Assembly: GCF_000178855.1 (NCBI RefSeq)
Contig: NZ_ADVG01000003.1
Coordinates: forward strand, 1,240,001 to 1,304,000
From: Ktedonobacter racemifer DSM 44963
GTDB taxonomy: Bacteria > Chloroflexota > Ktedonobacteria > Ktedonobacterales > Ktedonobacteraceae
DNA length: 64,000 nt
Direction of reading: 5' to 3'
In this document: positions 43,685 to 52,160 of the stretch, piece by piece
Numbering within the stretch: position 1 is the stretch's first letter
How the letters are laid out: each line of letters starts with the position of its first letter
Translations under genes and position numbers: made by a program
Notes under the pieces: generated by a model
The model's input: only the letters and a program-made list of their open reading frames with translations
Database searches by the model: none
What the model was told of the DNA's origin: nothing

Positions 43685-43861
43685 GGTTAATGGGGGAGCG
43701 TGTGCTTTGACCATACAGTAGCACACTTCGCGTCTTTTGTCAGTAATGCCGCTTACAGTTTATGCTGATGGCGCTCGGGTATACTCAACCAGAGGGTAGG
43801 CGAGCGCCTGCCAGTGTGTAAAGATTATTGCATGCACCAGGTAATGAGGAGTACTGACAGT

Positions 43862-44602
43862 ATGACAACAGGTAGTGTGACACCACGCCGATTATATCTC
43901 TTTCAGCTATCGACCTCGACAGTACCTGTCGGGGCGGGGCGAACACTCTCCATGGTCTCCGGTTGTTACCTCGTGGAGCTAAGCGACGGGCGCCATATTC
44001 TGATTGATAGCGGCCTGCCAGCCGATGCGCCTTTGCCGCCAGGGATGCCGCCAGCCAAGGATGCAAAGAACGTGTTGGAGCACCTGGACGCGCTTGGCCT
44101 GCGTCCGGAGGATCTCTCAGTTGTCATTGCCACACATTTCGACGTAGATCACGCGGGCTATCACGATGCCTTTCCCCAGGCCGAGTTTATCGTCCAGCGC
44201 GCGCATTACGAACTGGCACGTAGCGGGCATCCACGCTTTGTCCAGGCCCGTCCCCACTGGGATCATCCTGCCCTGCGCTATCGCCTGCTGGACGGGGATA
44301 CAGCGCTACTGCCGGGGATCACGCTCATCGAGACCAGCGGACACACGACCGGGCATCAATCGGTTCTGCTGCGCCTGCCCCAGACTGGTCCCGTGCTGCT
44401 GGCCATAGACGCCGTGGTCATGCAACGCCTCTTCACACCTGAGCGCACAGCCTGGCCCACCGATGAAGATCAGGACCAGCTACGTGCCAGCACATGCAAA
44501 CTATTAGATATCGTCGAGCGTGAGCACGTCACGCTCACCATCTTCGGCCACGACGGCGAACAATGGCGCACACTCAAGAAGTCACCTGAGTATTATGAGT
44601 AA
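43862..44602 (+). CDS. Metallo-beta-lactamase-fold hydrolase, AHL-lactonase-like
   Basis: 246 residues similar to N-acyl-homoserine-lactonase-type MBL enzymes. The zinc motif reads THFDVDHAG (H-x-D-x-D-H instead of the usual H-x-H-x-D-H); further ligands in ETSGHTTGHQSVLL and LAIDAVVM, and a C-terminal FGHDGEQW His. GAGGAG lies ten bases before ATG 43862; frame from 43814 is less likely. It could degrade lactone signals but many relatives have other substrates. Confidence 0.82.
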   Translation: MTTGSVTPRRLYLFQLSTSTVPVGAGRTLSMVSGCYLVELSDGRHILIDSGLPADAPLPPGMPPAKDAKNVLEHLDALGLRPEDLSVVIATHFDVDHAGYHDAFPQAEFIVQRAHYELARSGHPRFVQARPHWDHPALRYRLLDGDTALLPGITLIETSGHTTGHQSVLLRLPQTGPVLLAIDAVVMQRLFTPERTAWPTDEDQDQLRASTCKLLDIVEREHVTLTIFGHDGEQWRTLKKSPEYYE

Positions 44603-44658
44603 TCAGCAATAAGCGGTAACATTGAGAATGCTTGTGGGGCGACGCTGGGAACGACAGT

Positions 44659-45510
44659 TTATGAGGGCTTGCTTTCCTTCAGCACCAGCAACCTGGCGTC
44701 CAATTGGCGTAGATAGTCTCTACCATAGTGGCCATTTTCCAGAGTGTCCAGCAGGTGCGGCGGAAGATCCTGGGTGATCTCACGGCTACAGGAGCCAGCC
44801 GCCAGGGCAATAGTCGCCACTGTATCCACATCGCCAGAGAACTCGATGCAGGTTTTAAGCAGGCTGCTCATAGATGCGCTACGGGTAAGAGCCGTAATGG
44901 CGGCCTGGACGCTCATCCATCCCTGAGACTTTACAGAACCTCGCCAGGGTGAGGACCAGCGGCCGGGTACATGTTTTTCCAGGAAGGCCCCGAGATTCTG
45001 TTTGGGGCCGAGATCATAGAGGAAATAGTGCGTCATAAGCGAGGCCGCCACTGCCGCGTTAATGCCGCTGGGCGTGTTATGTGTGAGGGAGGCCTGAAGA
45101 GTGCAGCGCTCAATCACCTGTGAGATGGATGGGTAGATGCCGAGGGGTGCGGCACGCATGGCGGCTCCGCTCTTGTCGCTAACTGGCTTGATCTCCTTAA
45201 GGAACTGCTCGCCATCATGTACTTGCTGTAAGAAGTGGTAGAAGCCCATAGCATACCCTGGGCGTGGATCGCGCTTGAAGACCTCGACGAATTTCTGCGC
45301 CAGCGCGAGTGGCTCCCAGGGGATGTTTGAAACCATTGCTTCGGCGATAGCGAGGGTCATCTGGGTGTCGTCGGTATAGGCGCCGGGGCGGATATTGTGG
45401 CGGGGATGCTGTACATAGCGGGCGAGAGTGTTGTGCTGGCGGATCATCCCTATATCCGCATATTCAAAGCCAGCCCCATAGGCATCGCCGATGGCGAGTT
45501 CAAGTAGCAT
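44659..45510 (-). CDS. ADP-ribosylglycohydrolase family protein
   Basis: 283 residues of the DraG-like ADP-ribosylglycohydrolase family. Metal/ligand motifs: AIGDAYGAGFEY at the N-terminus, YTDDTQMTLAIAEAM, and SGDVDTVATIALAAG near the end (D-x-D-T). It removes ADP-ribose from proteins or related compounds; the target is unknown. Complete and monocistronic. Confidence 0.92.
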   Translation of the reverse strand: MLLELAIGDAYGAGFEYADIGMIRQHNTLARYVQHPRHNIRPGAYTDDTQMTLAIAEAMVSNIPWEPLALAQKFVEVFKRDPRPGYAMGFYHFLQQVHDGEQFLKEIKPVSDKSGAAMRAAPLGIYPSISQVIERCTLQASLTHNTPSGINAAVAASLMTHYFLYDLGPKQNLGAFLEKHVPGRWSSPWRGSVKSQGWMSVQAAITALTRSASMSSLLKTCIEFSGDVDTVATIALAAGSCSREITQDLPPHLLDTLENGHYGRDYLRQLDARLLVLKESKPS

Positions 45511-45633
45511 CTTATGATCGCTTTCTAATATAACCGGGAAGTAGCGTTAGTTTGTGAAGGCAAGCATGCGCAAGTGTTTTTTCAGAGGAAACAATATCAT
45601 GTGCATACTTGCCTGTCAACGGTAGGAGTAGGC

Positions 45634-47169
45634 TTATGCGGATTTTGCTTTATCGGGCCTTCGGTGCCTTTTCAGGAGAAGAATGAGGCCTCCAAGCAAG
45701 ACGATAAACAGAAAAACACCTAGAATTATATATGTCCAGTAGTCACGCTCCTCGGTGATGGCGGAGGGTTGATGAGTGACGACGGGAGGGTAAGTGTTTA
45801 CCATCTGTGAGGCATGAACATTATGGAAATTGATAAGGACGTCAAACGCCTCACCAGGGCGATACGCTCGGTCCTCTCCTACCCCTTCACCTGTGCCAAC
45901 GAGGCGCAGAGTTTGCCCTGTGGTGAGCCAGGCATAAACTGGGCCGCTCGTAGGAGCCTGGCGCAGATCGAGCATGTAGCGTGGCGTATTTACACTACCC
46001 AGAACGCCATTGAGGCTGGTCGGATCAAAAGCTGTAATCGTATTGGCGCTCAGGTGGGTGAAGAAACCATCGTTAAAGGACCCGCTGGAGAAGGTCATGC
46101 CAACAGAGAGATAGGCAGGGCCAAGCCAGTGCCGCAGGTATGCTCCCATTGTCCCTTCGATGTCGGCATCATTCAGCGTATATTGCCTGATATCATTCGC
46201 CGTGTGATAATCATGCGCCCAGAGCACCATGCGCCCTACGCCGTGTTGCTGAAGCCAGTGGGCGTTCTCGGCCATATAGGGATCGCGTTGCGCATACCAG
46301 AAATCTGGCGCGGTTATAGGTGGCGAGGCGCGATTAGGCTCGATCACCGCGTACTGAACAACGATACGGGCATCTTGCAAAGCCTGAGCAAAGGCCTGTG
46401 CTGAGAAATGCTGTGTATACTCTGCCTGGTGGCTAAGAAGCAAGTTATAGACTTCTTGCGCATCGTCTTTATAGCGCTGCTTGTCTGCCTCATCCAGATT
46501 CGCGTATTGTCGCCGACCGCCAGTGAACTGATTATCAGCGATAAACTCCTGGTAGATCGCGTGAACCCTTTCTACCTGGGCCGGGTCAACCTGGTGCAAA
46601 TAGTTGAGTACCTCGTCAACCGTTGGGCGTTCGATGCCCTGAACATCAATACCATAGAAGTGAACTTTACGGGCATGCGCTGGATCGGCGTTGTAACTAC
46701 GCAACCATTCGAGCAGATCCTTGACCTCCTGCGTGCGCCAGGTAATAAAGAGATCATTATGGAGAATGCTCCAGATATCGCGTGATCCACCATTAATGTA
46801 GGCATCGACCTCCTTGCTTGTTCCCCAATCGTTCTCCATGGCGAAGGCCATAAAGCCCATATGCATCACCATATATTCAATAATGCGGGCCTTCATCGCG
46901 AAAAACTCGTGCGTACCATGTGTCTCTTCCCCCAGACCCACAACCTGCGCTGACCCAATCAACTGCTGCAAGGGCTGTAAATCGGCGTCCGACCCTCCCG
47001 GCTCCGCTCGTGAAAAGGGGACAGCGTGCTGCTGAATCCAGCCTGTTAGATCATCACTCATCGTGGCATGTGTAGGCTGTGGGTTTGCCAGCAACAGATA
47101 GAGACAGAGTAAAAAAAATACTGGGCCTCCCTGAACTGGTAAGCTTGTGGTGTGCCAGCGCTTATTCAT
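45634..47169 (-). CDS. Erythromycin-esterase family protein, exported
   Basis: 511 residues. Signal peptide at the N-terminus (PVFFLLCLYLLLANPQPTHA), an EreA/ChaN-like domain (LIGSAQVVGLGEETHGTHEFF with E-E-T-H-G, then FAMENDWGTSKEVDAYI, YGIDVQGIERPTV, MVLWAHDYHTAND), and a C-terminal membrane anchor (YIILGVFLFIVLLGGLILLL) followed by KRHRRPDK. So it is surface-anchored outside the cell, unlike typical cytosolic Ere enzymes. Macrolide esterase activity is possible but unproven. AAGGAGG precedes the ATG. Confidence 0.88.
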   Translation of the reverse strand: MNKRWHTTSLPVQGGPVFFLLCLYLLLANPQPTHATMSDDLTGWIQQHAVPFSRAEPGGSDADLQPLQQLIGSAQVVGLGEETHGTHEFFAMKARIIEYMVMHMGFMAFAMENDWGTSKEVDAYINGGSRDIWSILHNDLFITWRTQEVKDLLEWLRSYNADPAHARKVHFYGIDVQGIERPTVDEVLNYLHQVDPAQVERVHAIYQEFIADNQFTGGRRQYANLDEADKQRYKDDAQEVYNLLLSHQAEYTQHFSAQAFAQALQDARIVVQYAVIEPNRASPPITAPDFWYAQRDPYMAENAHWLQQHGVGRMVLWAHDYHTANDIRQYTLNDADIEGTMGAYLRHWLGPAYLSVGMTFSSGSFNDGFFTHLSANTITAFDPTSLNGVLGSVNTPRYMLDLRQAPTSGPVYAWLTTGQTLRLVGTGEGVGEDRAYRPGEAFDVLINFHNVHASQMVNTYPPVVTHQPSAITEERDYWTYIILGVFLFIVLLGGLILLLKRHRRPDKAKSA

Positions 47170-47324
47170 TTTATGCCTCCTTGCTTCTTTATACGTTTAC
47201 ATCCCACAAAATCCTATCAATATTTATAACAATTAGTTATAAATATAAAAGCAAATGGCTATATAAAGTTGTGTAGCATGGAAACCTTTTAAAAAAGTCG
47301 CAAATCGACCTGGATTGGTCGATG

Positions 47325-48386
47325 TTAGCGCCTCTTGGCTGTGGGGGCGGGTCCAACGGATTGACGACTGATCAACTGGGTGGCGATCTCGACGCGTGTA
47401 GGTGTGGCTTCGGGTCGATGGTAGCGGTCAACCAGGCGACGAGTGGCGAGCAAGCCCATCTCTTTACAGTCTACCCGCATGGTTGTCAGGGCGGGAGTCA
47501 GGAGGGAGGCGGTGGGAATATCATCGAAGCCAATGACCGAGACATCTTCGGGAACGCGCAACCCCGCCTCTTGCAGGGCACGCATGGCGCCAATCGCGCT
47601 GGCATCGTTGACGCAGAAAATAGCGGTAAATAGGGGTTCGCCGCTCATCAGGAGATCGCGCAAGGCGCTCTGCACTTCCTCAACGCCGAGGGGACATTCG
47701 AGGACAAGGCGGGGATCAAAAGGGATGTCTGCCTCTTGCAAGGCCGAACGATAGCCTTCATTGCGTCGGTAAAGCGTGCGCCGGTTGACTGTGGCGGGTT
47801 TTGTGATATGGAGAATGTGGCGATGTCCTTGAGCGATGAGGTGCCGGGTGGCCTGGAGACCTCCGCCAAAGTTGTCTGGTAGAAAGGTATCGACCGGGAG
47901 GTCGCTCTGATCCACGTTGATTAGGGCAGTGGGGATGTTGAGATTGAGCAACTGCTCAACAATTTCGCGCTCATTGACGCTGATCAGCAGGGCGCCCTCG
48001 ACCTGGCGCTCGCGAATCTTCTTGAGCATGAAGGCTGTACCAGCCTTGTTCTCCTCAAAAATAGAGTAGCTAAGCTGGATATCGTGCTGGCGGCACTCCC
48101 CCTCGACGCCATGGAGGATATTGGTGTTGAATGTATCCAGGTTTGAGCCCGGGTTAAAGGTGGTCGTGAAGAGGCCAATATGCTCTAAGCGCGCCGTGGA
48201 CGCGGAATCGTAGTATCCCAGTTCCGTGGCGATACCCATGACGTGTTGCCGCAACTCAGGGCTGATGCCTGACACATTGTTGAGTACACGGGAGACCGTG
48301 CTGATCGAGACGCCAGCTCGCTCAGCGATATCGCGCTGGTTGACGCGCTGTAGGGGCAGGCTTTGAGAGAAAGCTCGTATTTTCAT
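47325..48386 (-). CDS. LacI family transcriptional regulator
   Basis: 353 residues: helix-turn-helix NQRDIAERAGVSISTVSRVLNNVSGI, hinge, then sugar-sensor domain (HIGLFTTTFNPGSNLDTF, GALLISVNEREIV, AIFCVNDASAIGAMRALQEAGL, SVIGFDDIPTASLLTPALTTMRV). AAGGAGC lies six bases before the ATG. Divergent from a sugar ABC operon with GCAAAAATAT repeats between, so likely its regulator. Confidence 0.94.
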   Translation of the reverse strand: MKIRAFSQSLPLQRVNQRDIAERAGVSISTVSRVLNNVSGISPELRQHVMGIATELGYYDSASTARLEHIGLFTTTFNPGSNLDTFNTNILHGVEGECRQHDIQLSYSIFEENKAGTAFMLKKIRERQVEGALLISVNEREIVEQLLNLNIPTALINVDQSDLPVDTFLPDNFGGGLQATRHLIAQGHRHILHITKPATVNRRTLYRRNEGYRSALQEADIPFDPRLVLECPLGVEEVQSALRDLLMSGEPLFTAIFCVNDASAIGAMRALQEAGLRVPEDVSVIGFDDIPTASLLTPALTTMRVDCKEMGLLATRRLVDRYHRPEATPTRVEIATQLISRQSVGPAPTAKRR

Positions 48387-48431
48387 CTTCGCTCCTTGTC
48401 TTTACTTCTCGCGCCTGCGGCGCTCGCCAGG

Positions 48432-48492
48432 ATGAATGGTGTGGTGGAGGGCCGACTGCCGAAGGCAGTCGGCCCTCCACCACACCATTCAT
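48432..48492. repeat. 29-bp perfect stem within a divergent promoter region
   Basis: Arms 48432-48460 and 48464-48492 are exact reverse complements separated by GAA, followed on the plus strand by TATTTTT. Unlike the others it lies between two gene starts (LacI and binding protein), not after a stop codon. The inner stem GGGCCGACTGCC matches the P450 hairpin. Confidence 0.85.
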
Positions 48493-48660
48493 TATTTTTG
48501 TGTATCGATTGCGATGATTATTTGCAATTTATTCTACATTGGGTTTGCTTGAATTGCAAGCGTTTTTCGAAATCATTTAGCTTTATAGGCCGATTGTTTT
48601 TGTTAAAGGCGGTTATTTTATGGCCTGAAAGGCAATTTTGGAAAGTGCTGTGAAAATTTC

Positions 48661-48744
48661 GCAAAAATATTGCAAAAATATCGTTGAAAAATGCGCAATA
48701 GTTTGCGTATACTTAACAGCATAGATTGGCTCTTGCAAAAATAT
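48661..48744 (+). promoter_or_regulatory. Sugar operon promoter with LacI-type operators
   Basis: TTGAAA (48684-48689), 18-base spacer, TATACT (48708-48713). GCAAAAATAT repeats at 48661-48670, 48672-48681 and 48735-48744; the last is part of GCAAAAATATTTGC, a near-palindrome, placed downstream of the start as a repressor site. Confidence 0.65.
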
Positions 48745-48780
48745 TTGCGTGAACATCCCACCCAAAGGAGGGTTATTTCG

Positions 48781-50091
48781 ATGTCCTTACGCCGTTTGCG
48801 CTCGTCCCATGTGGGCCTTGCACTGTTGCTCTTAATTGGTCTCATGCTGGCTGGTTGTGGTGGCCCTGACTCCTCAGCTTCGTCGGCTACCCCGGACAAA
48901 CCTGTCAACCTGACCTTCTGGAACTTTAATAAGCTCCAGCAATCAACGGTCGACGCCTTCAATAAAAGCCACCCCTTGATTCATGTGACAATGAATGTCA
49001 TTCCCGCGGTTCAGCTCTATCCAAAGCTTGAGGCCGCCATCAAAGCTGGCAACGCGCCAGATATTACACGTGTTGAGTACCAGATGTTGCCCACGATTGA
49101 GGCGACTGGTGGCCTGGTTGATATCTCCCAGTTTGGTGTGAGTAGCCTGAAGGATCAATTTGTTCCCTGGACCTGGAACCAGGTGTCGCGCGGCAACGCC
49201 ATCTATGCCCTCCCTATGGACACCGGCCCCATGGCGCTGGCCTATCGCACAGATATTTTCCAGAAGTATCATCTCTCAGCCCCCAAAACCTGGGACGAGT
49301 TCGCGCAGGATGCCGCGACCCTGCATGCCGCCGATCCTAACCTCTATATCACAGATTTCCCAAGCAATGACGCTGGCTGGCTGGAGGCCCTGGCCTGGCA
49401 GGCTGGCGGGCGCTGGTTTAGCCCCGCCAGCGATGCCTGGAAGGTTTCCATTAATGACGCTGGTACATTGAAGGTTGCGAATTATTGGCAGAAGTTGATC
49501 GATAGCCATATAGTGGCGACCGACTCGGATGCTAGCCCGGTTTTCTCCCAAAACCAGATCAATGGCAAGGTGGCGACCATTTTGACGCCCGCCTGGAATA
49601 CCAAGTACATCGCGAGCGGTGCGCCCCAGAATAGCGGCAAGTGGGGACTGGCGCCTCTGCCCCAGTGGGTCGCGGGTCAGCAGGTTTCCGCCAATATGGG
49701 CGGCTCGACCAATGCCGTAACGACCAGCTCCAAGTATCCTGAGCAGGCGGCTGAGTTCGTCAAATGGATCAGCACCAATAGTCAGGCCCTGACCGAGCAG
49801 GTAAACACGCAGAAAATCTTCCCCTCAACCAATGCGGGCCTTGCTCTCAAGCCGTTGAACTCGCTGAATACCTACTACAATCAGAATGTCGTGGACGTTT
49901 TCAAGACTGCGTCGGAGCATATTGATACCTCCTTTACCTGGGGGCCATCCATGCTCCAAACGAACGCGGACTACGCGGATATGACCAAGGATGTCGTCTC
50001 GGGCAAAGAGACGCTTGCCTCCCTGCTGAATAGCTTGCAGACAAAAACGGTAAGCTCTTTGCAGCAGCAAGGGTTTAGCGTCCAGAAGTAG
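48781..50091 (+). CDS. Sugar ABC transporter substrate-binding lipoprotein
   Basis: 436 residues, family 1 solute-binding protein. Signal peptide and lipobox in VGLALLLLIGLMLAGCGG, then NLTFWNFNKLQQSTVDAFN, PDITRVEYQMLPTIEA, ALPMDTGPMALAYRTDIFQKY. AAAGGAGG precedes ATG 48781; the frame from 48691 is not supported. First gene of the second sugar operon. Confidence 0.94.
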   Translation: MSLRRLRSSHVGLALLLLIGLMLAGCGGPDSSASSATPDKPVNLTFWNFNKLQQSTVDAFNKSHPLIHVTMNVIPAVQLYPKLEAAIKAGNAPDITRVEYQMLPTIEATGGLVDISQFGVSSLKDQFVPWTWNQVSRGNAIYALPMDTGPMALAYRTDIFQKYHLSAPKTWDEFAQDAATLHAADPNLYITDFPSNDAGWLEALAWQAGGRWFSPASDAWKVSINDAGTLKVANYWQKLIDSHIVATDSDASPVFSQNQINGKVATILTPAWNTKYIASGAPQNSGKWGLAPLPQWVAGQQVSANMGGSTNAVTTSSKYPEQAAEFVKWISTNSQALTEQVNTQKIFPSTNAGLALKPLNSLNTYYNQNVVDVFKTASEHIDTSFTWGPSMLQTNADYADMTKDVVSGKETLASLLNSLQTKTVSSLQQQGFSVQK

Positions 50092-50113
50092 TCACTAATT
50101 TGCTTGGATGCTC

Positions 50114-50230
50114 CCTGCCCATGCAGGAGGGCCAGGTAGTGCTTCTGAAGAGCGCACCTACCTGGCCCTCCTGCCGGGCAGGGTATTTCAAAGGATAGTG
50201 AGGGTAGGTGCGCTCTTCAGAAGCACTACC
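50114..50230. repeat. Hairpin plus exact inverted copy of the apex unit
   Basis: A hairpin 50114-50182 (17-bp inner stem, bulge, 7-bp outer stem) displays the unit at 50135-50162; its exact 28-base reverse complement follows at 50203-50230. The unit (GGTAGTGCTTCTGAAGAGCG then CACCTACC) matches that at 8403-8430 except at two positions. It lies between the binding-protein and permease genes. Confidence 0.85.
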
Positions 50231-50287
50231 TGATCTGTTTCCCTTTCTTTCCATCATATTTACCTCTAGAACGAAGGGAGTTGTGCT

Positions 50288-51250
50288 ATGGAAGCCCAGG
50301 TCACTGACGCCGTTGTCGCGCCCGCGACGGCGACGTTGCGCCGCCCGCAGCGCGTGCAGCGCGCATCGCGACTGCGCTCTCTTATCCCCTATCTCTTTCT
50401 CTCACCGGCCATCGTGCTTTTTCTCTTGTCTTTTGTGCTTCCCCTGGGCTATGCCGTCTGGCAGAGCCTCTTTCGGCTCCAGCGTGATGGCCTAGGCCTG
50501 GGTGCTCCCAAGCAGGTCTTTACTGGCCTGAGCAATTATCAGCATGCCTTGAGTGATCCGGTGGTCTACCAGGGACTCGGACGCGTGCTGCTGTATGGCG
50601 TGCTACAGGTGCCGGTTATGCTGGGCCTGGCTCTGCTGCTGGCCCTGTTACTGGATAGCGCGGTTATCCGCCTGCGTGCCTTCTTCCGTATCGCGTTCTT
50701 CCTGCCACATATCATTCCGGGCGTGGTGGGCGCGCTACTCTGGGCCTTCCTCTATAATCCACAGTTTAGCCCGGTGCCGCAGGCCCTGGCGGCTCTGCAC
50801 CTGGGTGTGGTCAATTTCCAGAACCCGAACCTGGTGTTGTTATTAATTGGAAATATTGCTGTCTGGGCGGGCACAGGCTACCAGGTGCTGATTCTCTTCT
50901 CCAGCCTGCAAGCCGTTCCTACCAGCCTGTACGAGGCATCGCGCCTGGATGGCTGCTCTGAATGGCAGATCGCCTGGTTTATTAAGGTGCCGCTGATCTT
51001 CCCGGCGCTGGTGCTGACCGGTGTGCTTGCCATTATTGGCGCGCTGCAACTGCTGATGGAGCCTCTGCTCCTGCAAACCGTTTTGAACGGCATTACGTCG
51101 AACTTTACGCCGAATATGTATATGTACCAGACCGCGACGGGTGGCGGAAACTATTATTATGCTGCGGCCCTCTCGGTGGCTCTGGCCCTGGTAACTGGTA
51201 TCTTCTCGTTCAGTGTTTTGCGGCTCGTCCGTCGGAAGGCAGGAGTATAA
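50288..51250 (+). CDS. Sugar ABC transporter permease (MalF/UgpA type)
   Basis: 320 residues, six membrane helices, EAA-loop PTSLYEASRLDGCSEWQIAWFIKVPLIFPA. GAAGGGAG precedes the ATG. Five bases separate it from the next permease. Confidence 0.93.
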   Translation: MEAQVTDAVVAPATATLRRPQRVQRASRLRSLIPYLFLSPAIVLFLLSFVLPLGYAVWQSLFRLQRDGLGLGAPKQVFTGLSNYQHALSDPVVYQGLGRVLLYGVLQVPVMLGLALLLALLLDSAVIRLRAFFRIAFFLPHIIPGVVGALLWAFLYNPQFSPVPQALAALHLGVVNFQNPNLVLLLIGNIAVWAGTGYQVLILFSSLQAVPTSLYEASRLDGCSEWQIAWFIKVPLIFPALVLTGVLAIIGALQLLMEPLLLQTVLNGITSNFTPNMYMYQTATGGGNYYYAAALSVALALVTGIFSFSVLRLVRRKAGV

Positions 51251-51255
51251 GAACT

Positions 51256-52146
51256 ATGGCTTCAAATGCTCTCTCTAATCAGGTCACCATACAGCAGCGG
51301 CATTCAGGTTCACCGATCACACGCGTTGCGCTATATGTCATCGCGGGCGCGGCGACCCTCTACTTTCTCTTCCCGCTGATCTGGCTCCTGATGGCCTCGA
51401 CCAAGAATAACTCAGATCTGTACACATCGTCCGCCTTCTGGTTTGCGCGCTTCAATCTTGTAACCAATCTCCAGCAGTTATGGGCCTACGATAACGGTAT
51501 CTATCTCCAGTGGATGGGCAATACCTTTCTGTATGCCTTTGGTAGTGCTAGCCTCAGTATTCTGATCTCGGCCCTGGCCGGATACGCCCTGGCCAAGTTC
51601 GCCTTTCCCGGCAAGGCGCTAATTTTTAATGTGATCGTCTGCGCGGTTCTGGTACCCAGCACGGTGCTGGTGCTGCCGCTTTACCTGCTGATGAGCAGTG
51701 TACACCTGGTGAATACTTACTGGTCAGTCTTGCTGCCATCGTTGTTTAGCGCCTTTGGCATCTGGTTCTCGTATATTTACGCGGACGCCTCAATCCCCAA
51801 GGAGCTATTGGAGGCTGCGCGTATGGATGGCGCGGGCGAGCTACGCATCTTTTTCACCGTGGGCTTGCGCCTGATGTCTCCGGCGCTGGCGACCATCTTT
51901 CTGTTCCACTTTGTAGGTGTCTGGAATAGCTTCTTCCTGCCGCTGATGATGCTGAGCAATGAACATCTGTATCCCCTGTCTGTGGGCTTGTACCTCTGGA
52001 ATCAAGTCGGCACAGACGCCACCTACTCTCTCACGAACCTGATGATTACGGGTTCACTGCTCGCAGCTCTGCCAATCGTGCTGAGCTTTGTGTTCCTCCA
52101 GCGTTACTGGCGGAGTGGCCTCTCTCTTGGCAGTATCGTTGGGTAG
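51256..52146 (+). CDS. Sugar ABC transporter permease (MalG/UgpE type)
   Basis: 296 residues, six membrane helices, EAA-loop PKELLEAARMDGAGELRIFFTVGLRLMSPA. GGAG lies ten bases before the ATG, inside the upstream gene end. Pairs with the preceding permease; no ATPase gene present. Confidence 0.93.
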   Translation: MASNALSNQVTIQQRHSGSPITRVALYVIAGAATLYFLFPLIWLLMASTKNNSDLYTSSAFWFARFNLVTNLQQLWAYDNGIYLQWMGNTFLYAFGSASLSILISALAGYALAKFAFPGKALIFNVIVCAVLVPSTVLVLPLYLLMSSVHLVNTYWSVLLPSLFSAFGIWFSYIYADASIPKELLEAARMDGAGELRIFFTVGLRLMSPALATIFLFHFVGVWNSFFLPLMMLSNEHLYPLSVGLYLWNQVGTDATYSLTNLMITGSLLAALPIVLSFVFLQRYWRSGLSLGSIVG

Positions 52147-52160
52147 CTGCATATTCCTAG

